Source: Ostrinia nubilalis (lineage: Eukaryota; Arthropoda; Insecta; Lepidoptera; Crambidae). Taken from it: 64,000 nt of DNA. The position numbers and the translations under genes were made by a program. The stretch is taken from contig NC_087110.1 of assembly GCF_963855985.1 (NCBI RefSeq), positions 8,981,001 through 9,045,000 on the forward strand, given 5' to 3'. This document shows, in pieces, positions 54,101 to 64,000 of this stretch. A model generated the notes under the pieces. It was given only the letters and a program-made list of their open reading frames with translations. It searched no databases and had not been told where the DNA came from. The stretch's first letter is position 1, and the number at the start of each line of letters is the position of its first letter.

Positions 54101-54567
54101 GCTATCAAAATGAGAGGACTTGCATCAAAAACGACAATCATCAGGCAATTCAATACGTTTAGTACGCTAGTTATAATGTTCAAAAATTTTATTTCTGGTT
54201 CGATCATGTCCTCTCGCTCAGTGTTTTCAAACTCCTTAGCTTTAAGTTCCAAACATCGTAGATTGTCCATTAGGATGTGTACTTTCTTTTCGTTTAAGAT
54301 CATGAAAACACCTTTGATATCTCCAAGAATGCTCAAGGTTAGACAAGGAGCGACATACGTAAGCTCTGTGAAGTTTTTGCCGCTGGCAATACCGTATAAG
54401 ACCCATTGCAGAGCTCCAACGATGTCGGTGTTCAGCCAAAGAAAGTTGAAGAGATAGACGCAGTTTTGCTTGAAGTTTCTTTTATCGTTTTCGATATTTA
54501 TGCCAGTGAGTCGAAACGCGAATGTGATCTTCTTTAAAGATTTGTCAAAGAGCGATTCTTCTTCCAT
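51102..54567 (-). CDS. Odorant receptor OR-C (seven coding exons)
   Basis: Exons: 54567-53982, 53745-53505, 53355-53259, 53187-53083, 52485-52397, 51965-51899, 51164-51102 (1248 bases, 415 residues, phases 1,2,0,0,2,0). Marks are RYWPFAYIHQIWS at the end of exon 1, SKSTLLNFCTSSLVICLTGF, VFFLCFFGDILMSS, SNAVYNSRWYL, RAQNPCKLTAAGFADVNLRA and STAWSYFALLQTIYSTRS. Exon 1 is 9 bases and exon 2 42 bases longer than in OR-A/OR-B, with extra residues around VPSRSVSAVDSIDQAA, so it is the more distant paralogue. All introns use GT-AG, including intron 5 (AG|GTGAAA). No frame break. It presumably pairs with Orco; ligand unknown. Confidence 0.9.
51254..51740. mobile_element. TIR element in OR-C intron 6
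   Basis: The left end TACATGTTACGGTTAATGTG and right end CACTTTGACCGTAACATAC are inverses, continuing into AATAATAACCGGTTATTATG and CATAATAACCGGCGATTATT. The arms are about 70 bp. The interior contains a GC-rich patch (GGGTGCGGCGGGGGTGGCCT) and no frame. Confidence 0.75.
52535..52695 (+). mobile_element. tRNA-derived SINE, 5'-truncated
   Basis: It matches the 3' part of the SINE at 31487-31760 from TATGTATTTACAAAAAAAGT to GGGACTAGAAGCGCAGTGTA and TGTCCAAGGATATTTATTTA. In OR-C intron 4, close to exon 5. Confidence 0.8.
53765..53900. repeat. Dispersed repeat in OR-C intron 1
   Basis: CATCATCATCAACAGCCCTT, TGCACTGCTGAACTATGAGC and GGTTTTGGCATAATGCCCAC form a pattern that I know as a common lepidopteran repeat. 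Only this copy is in the window. It fills most of the 236-bp intron. Confidence 0.5.
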
Positions 54568-55154
54568 TTTTGCGTCCGAACAATCGCTCGTTCGATCGGT
54601 AAGGGATTTTGGTGTTAAATGTTAAATTTCTCCATCTATATGAATAAGCATTGTTACCTTGAACGTAGCGCTATGCAATTTGAATTTGAAATCAGTATTA
54701 ATTACTAACTTGAATTGTAACCGTTGGGTTAGTAAGCCAGGTCAAATTAATAAGTCACCATAATTAGAGGTTCTGAGTGATCCCATAAATGCTACTTTTG
54801 CGCCCTTTAACTTCGTTTTATTCTGTTAGTATGTCTTCCTTTATAATGTGGTGAGTTTTGTCCGTTCCTACATAAATATACACCTGTTTTTGCCCGATCT
54901 TGTCGTGACAATGAAAAATTTCCGTAACTTTCAAGTGATTTTGCAAAAAATATTTATTGGCAACTACCTAGCTAACAGCTCAATTGATAGACCCTTACAG
55001 TCCTAGGTGTATAATCTCTTCTTAAAGGTTACATAAGATTTTGCTTGACACCTGCCATCCGCTATGCACTGAAGTTAAGTCGATCCTTAACTCCAAACTC
55101 CACCTATGTTCTTCTGATTAATTTCTTCGCGGGTTCAATGGCAGTTTAACTTTC
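54568..55154 (-). other. OR-C 5' flank
   Basis: It should contain the OR-C promoter. No TATA box or repeat can be assigned with confidence. Confidence 0.35.
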
Positions 55155-55243
55155 CCAGGACAAACTTGACCTTTACTGGTTGGGTTTTTATTGGCGGTCA
55201 AGCTGTAGATCCTGGCTACACAGAAGATGCAGCGGTGGGAACG
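55155..55243 (-). repeat. Dispersed repeat, inverse copy of 34109-34195
   Basis: GGGTTTTTATTGGCGGTCAA, GCTGTAGATCCTGGCTACAC and AGCGGTGGGAAC are the inverse of the copy in OR-A intron 5. Confidence 0.65.
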
Positions 55244-55436
55244 AGAGGTGGGAATAGTCCGTACTTGGAAATAGCTTTATTTTAAACCGAAATATAGGAG
55301 CCCGCACTGTGTCATGCATTTTCACGAACTAAATCAACGGCGCGTAATACTGGGTAATTAAAATGTCATTGTTTGATATAGAGTTGATTATGCTTAGAAT
55401 TTGCACTTTATTAAGACACTGCATTGTACCTGGTGG

Positions 55437-55490
55437 TTCGTTCGTTTAAGCTAAATGACGTTTACTGCTGGACAAAAGCCGACCCCAGGG
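55437..55490 (-). mobile_element. RTE-type LINE terminal scrap
   Basis: GTTCGTTCGTTTAAGCTAAA and TGACGTTTACTGCTGGACAA are the decayed last ~50 bp of the common LINE tail. At 55675-55705 there is another LINE-tail piece (AACCGACTTCAAAAAAGGAG). Confidence 0.6.
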
Positions 55491-56044
55491 ATAAAGGACA
55501 AAAAGGAGATTAAGTGGTACCTACCAGTACCAGTATTATACAAAAACGCCTTAGTTTTTTTTTTTATAAATTGCTTTTAAACTCTAGCGATTTCTTTTCT
55601 GTTAATTGGTCCAAAGAAATACTACCATTTTTCCACTAGCTCGAAACATGTCAGGATGAGGCAATCAGTGGTATTTTAACCGACTTCAAAAAAGGAGAAT
55701 ATTGTCGTAGGTAGAAAAGGTGGTTAGTTTATGTGGACTATAAACTGCAACATTTTCTACTCTAAAAAAACCATTCAGTATTTTTTTTTACTTTTATGTG
55801 TTTTAGCCAGTTTTTAAGGCTCTTTTAAAGTCAGATTAATTATTTTTATGAAGAATATTTTTGGGACATAAACAAGTAGGTACTAGAGGTGGGCGCCACG
55901 CCGGCGCGCCGCCGCCGCCGCGAATTTTTTCACGTCGCCGCCGCCGACGACCAGCTGTCGGCGCGCCGATACTGATACTGTACAAACTATTTGCAATTTA
56001 TTCCTCTCCTATACTGTACTAATTTGTGTTTCAAACGCAGAAGA

Positions 56045-56962
56045 ACTATTTTTTTATTGAGTTGAGCGGCTATTCTAGTTCAATAAAGTCCTAGTATAAC
56101 TGCGACCGGTACCGATCTATTGTGATCGCCGCTATTTTCCTTACAGTTCGCCTCCGAGTCCTGAATCCATTAGGAATTGCAGTATCTTTTGGGGGGCGAT
56201 ATGTTTTACATCTTGTTGGCTTAGGATGTGTTTGCCCAGGTGTAAGCTCCGCTTGCGCATCAAAGGTCCGCAGTCCGTGAGAATGTGTAGTGGCGTTTCA
56301 TCTGCCTCTTGGCACATCCTGCACGTTCTTGATTCGGACAGTCCCATAGTGGACAAGTGCTTGTTTAAGCTGCAGTGTCCAGTGAAGGCTCGAACTAAGA
56401 TGCGCATTTTGATCCTACTCAGTCCTATGATCTACTTAGAGCATTTTCGGTCATAGGCTTTTATAAGAGCTTTGGGATGAGTTAATCCTGGCGTGTCTGA
56501 CCATGCCTTAAAGGATTTGTTTAAATAGATGTTCTCCAGGGTCATTCGAGCGAGACTTTTGGAAATGCCACAAAAGGGTTCTGGACCATATTGTGTTCCC
56601 TCCGCTCCCGCTCTGGCCAGTTTCACGATTCCCGCGTGACCTGGAACCCATCTCAGCGTTACTCTGTTACGTTTTCCTAGGGTATTCAGTCGACTCATGC
56701 AGTTTTCTACCAACTTTGAGGTGATTAAGATGGAATTTAAGGCCATCAGCGCGGCCTGACTGTCTGAGTTAATGTAAATTATGTGGTTGGCATAATTTTT
56801 TCGCAGGTTAGCTTCCGCACATTCAATAATGGCGTAGACTTCTGCCTGAAAGATAGAGGCAAATTTACCCAGGCTTTGAGATAACCTAAGCTTCGGCTGC
56901 TCTCCATATACGCCAAAGCCTACATTAAGGCCCATTTTTGACCCATCAGTAAACCATATTAT
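56045..56962 (-). mobile_element. Non-LTR retrotransposon fragment with damaged RNase H
   Basis: A second copy of the element at 2681-3770, starting here near the FTDGSK motif and ending at the same GCCGCTCAACTCAATAAAA 3' end. The frame carries QAEVYAI and NSDSQAAL. An 18-bp in-frame deletion turns HAGIEGNENADELAR into HAGIVKLAR and removes the last catalytic Asp. A stop-free frame joins only parts of it. It is inside the hAT-like element. Confidence 0.85.
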
Positions 56963-57129
56963 AACAGAAGAACTAACTATAATATTTATTCTTTAATGCC
57001 ATATAAATTGGTACACAAGGCGAACTTAATGCCGTTGATATACTAATAAATTGATTGAATAACTTAATACTAACTATATTAACAGTTAATCAAGTACATT
57101 ATTCAAGTTACTGCTTGGTCTAGTAAATA
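56963..57129. repeat. Short repeat (TACACAAGGCGAACTTAATG)
   Basis: It shares TACACAAGGCGAACTTAATG with 10231-10250 and the T/A-rich context. It may be a SINE or LINE end lying between the two larger fragments. Limits uncertain. Confidence 0.45.
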
Positions 57130-58960
57130 ATATAATTGATCGCGAGAGGCGCCGGTCCCTCTTGCTGTCAAGAAAAAAATCCCCGCCTTCGTCTGGCAGA
57201 TAACCCCACACTATTGGACTATAATTTAAGCGAATCACTCACACAGAGATTGGCAAATATGTCTCGGAATGCAAATGGGAACCACAACCTCTGGAAGGCA
57301 ACAAAGTACCTCCCTCAAAGTGTTCTCCGCTTATTAGGTCCGGTAATACATGAGTGGCGAGTGCGAACTGACAAGAAAAATCTCAGACTTTTGCTACATG
57401 ACAAGCCGGTTTATTTAAACCCACTGACACGGATAATCCCTTACTACCCTATACCTTAATAACCTTCCCATTGTGATTTGAGAGGGCTCATTTTGCATCT
57501 TTTCTTATGCTACTCCTGCATTCACTCCTACATTTTTATACTTGACTATCTGAGGAGTTGACCGCCATGTTTCCGCTTACCCTCCTCAAGTTCAAAGTAG
57601 AAGATTGATTCCTACTACGCTAATTGAGGACAAAAGACGCAGGAGGACAAAGTGACTGACATAGCCCACAGAATCGCTAAAATCAAGTGGCAATGGGCGG
57701 GGCACATATCTCGTAGAGCTGATGGCCGCTGGGGCAGTAAAGTTTTTGAGTGGCGACCACGATCCGGAAGACGTAGCGTGGGCAGGCCTCCCACTAGGTG
57801 GACCGACGATTTGTGGAAGGTCGCAAGAAGTGCATGGATGCGAGCGTCGTTTCGGCTGAAACGAAAGAACTAACGCTAAGAGAGATGGCTAAGCTAAAGA
57901 AATAGCCAAAATGGACCCTCGTAAAGCACTTGCATTTGATCTGATCACCATGAAGTCCATGGTCTTGACAATGACTACACTGAGTGAGAAGAACCTCGCA
58001 AGTCTCTTAACTTTGGAAATGATCCATAAGTCTGGCAAGTCGCCTATCGAATTCTCTTATCGCTCAATTAATCTGACATTTGTATTGTTAAAATTATGGA
58101 AAAGGATCATTTTTGCTCGTTTATTCCCTTGCCTAAGTATGACCCATGTAATATAGTATACCCGACCATAAATTTTGGCAAAAACCATACTAACCATAAT
58201 CAGTACAATGTTTGGAAAAGAAAGAATCCTGTACGTCTGCTTTCGCTGCGGCTTCAGCTGGGTTTATCATAAAGGACTACTCTACGAAATTAAAAAGTAC
58301 CTTCTAGCACACTTCTACTACCTGCTGATGGATTCTTATCTCAGTGACAGACAGTTTTAAATCAAACTCGGTGACAAAATCTTCTCTTTTTAGCTGCCGA
58401 GCTGGAGTACCCCGCCCAGGACTCTGTACTTGGTCCGATACTCTATAACATCTACTAGTAAAGTAGCCCAGACACCAGAAAGCTGCGGCATTCCTCAAAT
58501 GTAACTGTGATCTTAAAGTGACTAGACTGTTGCTAAGTCAGCTGCTTGCTGACCAAGTGGCGTATGTAATTAAGCCCCGAAGTCTCACCATATTATCATT
58601 TAAGACGTGAAACTTATCCTCCGGCCAATCTAGACCACGACACATTGCTGCAATCAACCTGCATTAAAATCCTGGACCGTAGGATGACATGGAAAGACCA
58701 TAAACATAAATAAAACAGAACTGAATATAATGTTCCACCGACAGTCAGCTAATCCAACATTAACTATGTGCCTCCAAAGAGCTCAAAAATACATGCTAAA
58801 GGTACTTTTATCGGCACATTGTTACGCTCGCTTTCAGGAAGTACACGAGAACCTGATCTCAGCCAAACCCGCTATCCAAATATCAAAGTACCTATCTATG
58901 ATCAAGAGAGCTAATTTACTAGGGTAAACCATTGCTCTAGTGGCTCAAACCCCAACCAAC
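57130..58960 (+). pseudogene. Decayed jockey-type non-LTR retrotransposon (ORF2 region)
   Basis: Pieces of one reverse transcriptase are seen in order but in broken frames. They are a linker (NLWKATKYLPQS, 57280-57320); ALAFDLITMKS ... SGKSPIEFSYRSINLTF ... LWKRIIFARLFP (57911-58140), corresponding to the KA-GPD-I-K and SYRPI-L motifs; WVYHKGLLYEIKKYLLAHFY and SYLSDRQF (58255-58360); the GVPQGSVLGP-ILY region out of frame (58400-58460); and LDRRMTWKDH (58673). The YADD catalytic box is not recognisable. Many frameshifts and stops show an old insertion. Confidence 0.75.
57640..57885 (+). mobile_element. RTE-type LINE tail inserted in the jockey remnant
   Basis: KIKWQWAGHISRRADGRWGS, KVFEWRPRSGRRSVG and PPTRWTDDLWKVARSAWMRA. 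A deletion fuses it to the terminal FRLKR codons. It interrupts the jockey sequence between the linker and the reverse transcriptase, so it is the youngest layer here. Confidence 0.8.
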
Positions 58961-59149
58961 TGCAAATCACCTGATTAGTCTTGACGACAGATACTAAAAA
59001 AACCGGATTTAAAAAAAAAACCTAATGAACAAAGGTCAAACAAGGTCACGCCGCCGACGCCGCCGCCGCCGAGGTCAAAAAGTCGGCGCGCCGCCGCCGG
59101 CCAATTTTATATCGGTGCCCACCTCTAGTAGGTACATATAAAAATGATT

Positions 59150-59394
59150 GTGTTTATCGCACACTGAAAACCAGCGCCGTGGCCTTCGTCACCGTGGGCC
59201 ACGGCATATTATGCTGAGTGGGGTCCCGTTGCAGTGGGCATCTTGTTGGTGAATGGGTGGCACTGCTCAGTTTACTCTTGTTTTTATTTTTTCTTCTTTT
59301 ATTATTATGTGCCACTGTCATGTCTATGTAATTGCCTGTATTTGTGTGATGTCCGTTGTAATAAATGTATCTTTCTTTCTTTCTTTCTTTCTTT
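59150..59394 (+). repeat. Dispersed retroposon tail with (CTTT)n
   Basis: GAAAACCAGCGCCGTGGCCT, GTGGGCCACGGCATATTATG, GTGGGTGGCACTGCTCAGTT and a final run of five CTTT units. Inverse relative of 26990-27235. Confidence 0.65.
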
Positions 59395-59573
59395 CAATTT
59401 AGAATAATTATTACGGAATATTAACCAAGTTTTTACAATTACACATTTGTAAGTTAAATATTTTTAACTTCATAAATATAGTTTACAGTACATAATTATG
59501 GGTTTCAGCACATATTGTTATTAGCGTACATACTAATTTACTTAAGTGTTTAATCATTATAAGTGAAAGCAAA
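59395..59573 (-). repeat. ~170-bp block duplicated from the OR-A 3' flank
   Basis: It is nearly identical to 32901-33075. Similarity fades at AAATG just before the presumed gypsy LTR, as if that insertion cut it. The left limit coincides with the (CTTT)n end of the preceding retroposon. Confidence 0.7.
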
Positions 59574-59816
59574 TGACATACTATTACTGTTATATTAATT
59601 ATAATATTAATTTAAAATTATATAAATGTAGATTTAGTTAAATAATTCACGTTGTTAAATTTATAAGTTGTTGTATTGACGAACGGCGTAGTCACCGTCC
59701 GCCATTATGCCGTTACGCCTGACTCGATGCGCATCGATTGAAAGTTTGTAATCATATTTAATAAATACTTACTGCATAAAAGTGGTTTACTCTGGTCCTG
59801 CAAGATTAAGTTTTCA
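59574..59816 (+). repeat. Probable 5' LTR of the gypsy element
   Basis: The stretch begins TGACATAC and ends TTTTCA. It contains AATAAATACTTACTGC near the 3' end and is followed by ATCAGAAGTGGGATG, which resembles a primer binding site. The 3' LTR is beyond the window, so the limits are a guess. Confidence 0.4.
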
Positions 59817-60387
59817 ATCAGAAGTGGGATGTTTTCCATCGAAGCCTGAAAAAGTTGATTCCTGACGGAGAAAACCGTGAGTCATTTTTTTTACATTATT
59901 TGCTAAACGGTTGGTGTTTTACGAAGTCTGGGTTGCAGTGTTGTAATATGTGTGAACAATTAAGACAAAATACGCGTGTACAGTGATATTTATAACCTTA
60001 TAGTGACGTAATTAGTGACCTCTGAATTTCTATGATAGTGAAAGTGAAACTACCGTATAATTAGTAATCGTCAATAATTAAAACTATATTGTAAATATTT
60101 CAACAAAACAACAATTAGTAAAGGGATTTTTTTTTGTGATTTGAAAAAAAAAAAAAAAGAATGCTGGGTTGCGGAAACTGTTATATTATGGATATTATTT
60201 ATGAGTAATGGTGTTATTTTTTTTTGTGTATGTGTGATTTTATACGATGTTGTTATTAATTTACTTATTGATGATAAATCCACAATGATTGTAATACGTA
60301 ATAGTCAGTGTTACATTATTGTAGTTGTCTGTGTCAATCAGTTATACTTAATGCATTTTAATTAAACCGGATTCGAATCATTAAACT

Positions 60388-60867
60388 ATGGGGTCAGATA
60401 GACGTTCTCGATCGCGTAAGCGTCATCTATCGAAACATCGTCACCGTCGTGAATCCTCTAGTATGGATACTTCTTCATCAGCGTCCAGCAGTGAACGGTA
60501 TACTAAGCGAAGTAAAAAGTCTAAAAAACGATCTGATAGTTACAATAAAAAACGGACTCATAAACATTCAAAGAAAAATAGAAAAACCAAGTCACATAGG
60601 TCTAATCGCAGTTCAAGTAGATCACAGGTTCGAACTCCTCCTTTAACTGAAAAAACAACTCAGCCAAATATTATACACAATCCTGGACCATCAATTAATT
60701 TAGAATCAAATAGTGCTTCCTCAAGTAACATTAATAACTTTTCAATTCCGGTGCAATCTTTCACCCACATAAATGTTATTCCCGAGTTTGATCCTAGTGA
60801 TGGATCTCAAAATATTGAATCTTGGATCCATAAAGTCAACGAATGTGCGACTATATTCTTGGAATGA
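60388..60867 (+). CDS. Gypsy gag N-terminal part (frame ends early)
   Basis: 159 codons: an Arg/Ser/Lys-rich start (MGSDRRSRSRKRHLSKHRHR) resembling RS domains, a Ser/Asn-rich linker, then the start of the gag domain (FDPSDGSQNIESWIHKVNEC). The frame stops at 60865-60867, but gag continues in the +1 frame from about 60854 (YSWNETQISHYALAKL). The break falls inside the conserved gag fold, so it is more likely a 2-base deletion (TATAT to TAT) or a sequencing error than a programmed shift. Confidence 0.85.
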   Translation: MGSDRRSRSRKRHLSKHRHRRESSSMDTSSSASSSERYTKRSKKSKKRSDSYNKKRTHKHSKKNRKTKSHRSNRSSSRSQVRTPPLTEKTTQPNIIHNPGPSINLESNSASSSNINNFSIPVQSFTHINVIPEFDPSDGSQNIESWIHKVNECATIFLE

Positions 60868-63800
60868 AACTCAGATTTCTCATTACGCTTTAGCTAAGTT
60901 AACGGGACTTGCTAAGCGATGGTATCAGGGACTGCCTTCCCTACTTTTTAGTTGGGAACAGTGGATGGAAAAACTTAAGGCTGCGTTTCCTTCCACTGAG
61001 AACTATGGTGATCTTCTCCAACGGATGCTGCAAATTCGCTGCAAAATTGGGCAACCTTTGGATGTCTATTATTATGAAAAAATGATTTTGATTAACAAAT
61101 GTGAGATTGTTGGACGTAAAGCGGTAGGGTGTCTAGTGCATGGTATCGATGACAAATTTATAAGGATGAGTGCTAATTCATGTCGATTTGAGGACCCAGA
61201 ACAGTTATTTTCATATTTGAAAACGCTAGTACAAAGTGACGGGTATGCGATGCAAAGGCGAAGGGTATCGTGGAACAAGGATCATGGATCGCAACATTCA
61301 CAGTCGAACTCTGTGTCTGATACCATGGAAATTTCTAAACCTGGTATAATTTGCTTTAACTGTGGGGAAGCTGGCCATATTCGAACAAAATGTACAAAAC
61401 CAATGAAAAAGTGTAACATCTGCCGGAGAGTAGGTCATGTAACAAAAGAATGCCGGAGTAATAAAAATCAAAGTTTTCCAAATCCTTCTGATGGTAGCAA
61501 TGATACTAATAGTTCCTCGCAGAACATGACTTCTCCTCACGATAAAAATGTAATGCGAATTAGTGCAAACGGAGCGGACAGTGAAAAGTATTTCAAAGAT
61601 ATTCAGGTAGATGGTTTTGAAAGACAGGCTTTTATAGATTTAGGGAGTAATTGCACTCTAATAAAGGAAAGTTTAGCCAAAGAAATCTACGGGGACTATC
61701 AAATTGACTTAAAAATCCCGAATCTTAGAGGGTTTGGCAATGTGTGTATCACGCCGATAGGTTCTATTAAGGGTACCGTTGTAGTTGATGATATTTGCGC
61801 GGAAATTGATTTGGTGATAGTCGCAGACCGTTATATGCCTTGTGACATAATCATTGGTCAAACATTTACTGAGCTTCCTAACTTGGTTATGTATAAAACA
61901 TCAGATAACCTAATATTTTATAAAGCGGCTGACACTAGTTGTTCGGAAATTTCTTTGAAGGTGAAACTTATTTCATTAGACAAAACGGTCATTCAACCAC
62001 GTACAACCTCCCCTGTTGAAGTCGAAACATCGACAGAATATTCAGGTTCCCTTTTTATTCCAACGACTTACTGTTGTAGTGACACAAGAAAATTTGTGAT
62101 TTTGCCTGGTTTATATACATTTCAGAATAATAAAGGTTATGTGATGATTTCCAATCTCAATAAAGATATTCTAGAGATTTCAAAAGGTCAGACTTTGGCT
62201 AGGGGCGTAGGGTATGAGGAGGTTACGGAACCTTATATCGCGATAACAACTAGTACATCCCAGGAAGCAGATAGTTTACCCTTGGGAGATATTCAGGTCG
62301 GTGTCAAATTATCAGATGAAGAGGAAACTAAATTCAATGACTTATTGGAGAAATATAGAGATTGCTTTGCAATTAACTTGTCAGAATTAGGTAAGACTGA
62401 TTTAACGGAGATGGTTATTAAACTTAAAGATGATATTCCGGTTGTATATAACCCCTATCGTATGTCTATGAAAGAAAAAGAGCAGTTGTCTGAAATCATA
62501 AGTGATCTTCTTCAGAACGGTATTATACGCGAAAGTTCCTCCTCATATGCAAGTCCAGTTCTGCTTGTTAACAAGAAGAATGGACAAAAGCGTTTATGCA
62601 TTGATTATCGTGCATTGAACCGAAAGACCCTTAAAGACAAGTACCCGTTACCTAGAATTGAGGATAGGTTAGACAGTCTAGGTGGAAATAGTTTCTTTAC
62701 GAGCCTTGACCTCGCTTCAGGTTATTATCAGGTACCTGTAGCAGAGGACAGTAAACATCTTACGGCGTTTATTACTCCGGACGGTTTATATGAATACAAC
62801 CGTATGCCGTTCGGGTTAGCCAATGCGCCTGGCGTCTTTCAAAGGGTAATCAATTCAATGCTCAATTGTGCAGAACCAAATTTAGCATTGGCCTATATGG
62901 ACGACTTACTGATTCCATCGAGCACAATACAGGAAGGACTAGGCAAACTCAAAAAGGTATTTCAATTGCTGAGGAAAGCGAAGTTAACTTTAAACCCAAA
63001 GAAGTGTGTTTTCTTTCAAAAAAATATCGAATATTTAGGATATGAAATTTCAGAAAATGGCATCCGTCCGGGAAAACTAAAAATTGAGGCAGTTAAGTCA
63101 TTTCGTGTACCTAAAAATGTCCACGAAGTTCGCCAGTTTGTAGGACTGGCGAGCTATTTTCGGCGATTTGTTAGAAATTTTTCAGCAATAGCGCGACCGC
63201 TTACTGTTCTAACAAAAAAGGACCAGCCGTGGCACTTTGGACAAGAACAAATGAATGCTTTTGAAACTTTAAAAGAGAGGTTAATTAGCCGACCAATTCT
63301 CGCTTTATACGATCCTAAAGCATCACTTGAAGTTCATACGGATGCCAGCAAGTTGGGCATTGGGGCAATTCTATTACAAAATGGCGACAAGGGCCTCCAA
63401 CCCATTGCCTATTACAGTCGACAAACTTCACCCGAGGAGCAAAAATTTCACTCCTATGAGTTGGAGACTCTTGCCGCTATCACAGCTCTGAACAGGTTTA
63501 GGGTATATTTACTCGGCACACCGTTTAAACTAGTGACGGATTGCAATGCGATCAAAAGCACCATGACTAAGAGAGATTTGATACCTCGTGTCGCGAGATG
63601 GTGGATTGCAATGCAAGAATTTGACTTTACCATAGAGTATCGTGCAGGAGTTAAAATGACACACGTGGATGCCTTAAGCAGAAATCCTGTTGTTGCGGAA
63701 AATCCTCCATCTCGTGACGACGATGATTATGTTTTTGGCATACAATGGGACGTTTGTAAAATTGATGTAACTGACGAAAGATGGCTTCAGACTGTACAAC

Positions 63801-64000
63801 AGTCCGATAGCGAATTACAAAGAATTTCAGAAATTTTAAAAGACCCGGAAAGTGCAAATGTAGTAGAAATTAAAAATAATTTTACGATTAAAAATAATAA
63901 ACTTTATCGTGTGGTGAGGAAAAATGATACTGTCAAGTTGTTGTGGGTTGTTCCTAAGTCAGTGAGATGGCAGATTGTTAAAAGCAATCATGATGACGTC
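60848..64000 (+). CDS. Gypsy gag C-terminal part plus pol (partial)
   Basis: One open frame runs to the window edge. Domains in order: rest of gag (to about 61330); two CCHC knuckles, CFNCGEAGHIRTKC and CNICRRVGHVTKEC; an aspartic protease region, AFIDLGSNCTLI, with Asp-Leu-Gly in place of the usual Asp-Thr/Ser-Gly; reverse transcriptase with CIDYRALNRKT, FFTSLDLASGYYQV and the catalytic LAYMDDLLI; RNase H with EVHTDASKLGIGAIL and SYELETLAA; and the first residues of the integrase zinc-binding region (VVPKSVRWQIV). Gag and pol share one frame. No stop was met in the reading. Confidence 0.9.

Larger units (their letters stand above)
55884..59127. mobile_element. hAT-like element expanded by nested retrotransposons
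   Basis: The ends are TAGAGGTGGGCGCC and GGTGCCCACCTCTA, with the 8-bp target duplication GTAGGTAC at 55876-55883 and 59128-59135. This combination is typical of hAT transposons. Next to both ends lie GC-rich (GCC)n-like stretches with GGCGCGCCGCCGCCG, also in inverse orientation. The element itself was probably a few hundred bp and non-autonomous. About 2.9 kb of its present length is other transposons. Confidence 0.85.
60388..64000 (+). mobile_element. Ty3/gypsy retrotransposon, gag-pol, cut by window edge
   Basis: The order gag, zinc knuckles, protease, reverse transcriptase, RNase H and the beginning of integrase is that of Ty3/gypsy elements. No env can be judged. The region before the gag start (59817-60387) is a leader without coding content. 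Confidence 0.92.

Overview
The window is nuclear DNA of a lepidopteran insect (moth or butterfly). This follows from the repeats (tRNA-derived SINEs, many RTE-type LINE tails, palindromic MITEs, a copia and a Ty3/gypsy element), from intron-rich genes with short exons, and from odorant receptors carrying the C-terminal signature typical of Lepidoptera. No bacterial feature or CRISPR array is seen.

Region 1 (1-22 kb) is gene-poor and AT-rich. It holds a 5'-truncated RNase H-bearing non-LTR retrotransposon with a 12-bp target duplication, directly followed by a possible first coding exon (3958-4035), and many MITEs, several nested in each other.

Region 2 (22.1-29.5 kb) contains a complete three-exon gene on the minus strand for RYBP, the zinc-finger subunit of variant Polycomb repressive complex 1. 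Its coding exons are 29521-29386, 24773-24601 and 22259-22155 (137 residues). They are too short or too split to show as long ORFs. Intron 2 is mostly a tandem array of 11 further copies of the 3' half of exon 2 together with its splice donor, at 161-183 bp per unit. This is the most unusual structure I found.

Region 3 (33.4-54.6 kb) is a head-to-tail cluster of three odorant receptor genes on the minus strand: OR-C (54567-51102, 415 residues), OR-B (50559-39848, 396 residues) and OR-A (38882-33436, 399 residues). Each has seven coding exons with the same intron phases (1,2,0,0,2,0). An orphan, frame-broken copy of the OR-C last exon lies between OR-B and OR-A. This implies a tandem duplication whose unit ran from the last intron of OR-C through the ancestor of OR-B and OR-A. 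Introns have been enlarged by transposons, including a young, internally deleted copia element with apparently identical LTRs in OR-B intron 3 and a hairpin MITE 25 bp before OR-A exon 2.

Region 4 (55-64 kb) is a transposon nest. A hAT-like element (8-bp target duplication, 55884-59127) contains an RNase H non-LTR fragment, a decayed jockey reverse transcriptase and an RTE tail inside the jockey. After it comes a Ty3/gypsy element whose gag-pol runs off the right edge.

Exon boundaries were set by hand from GT/GC-AG signals and conserved reading frames. Family names for the repeats come from recognition, not from a database search.
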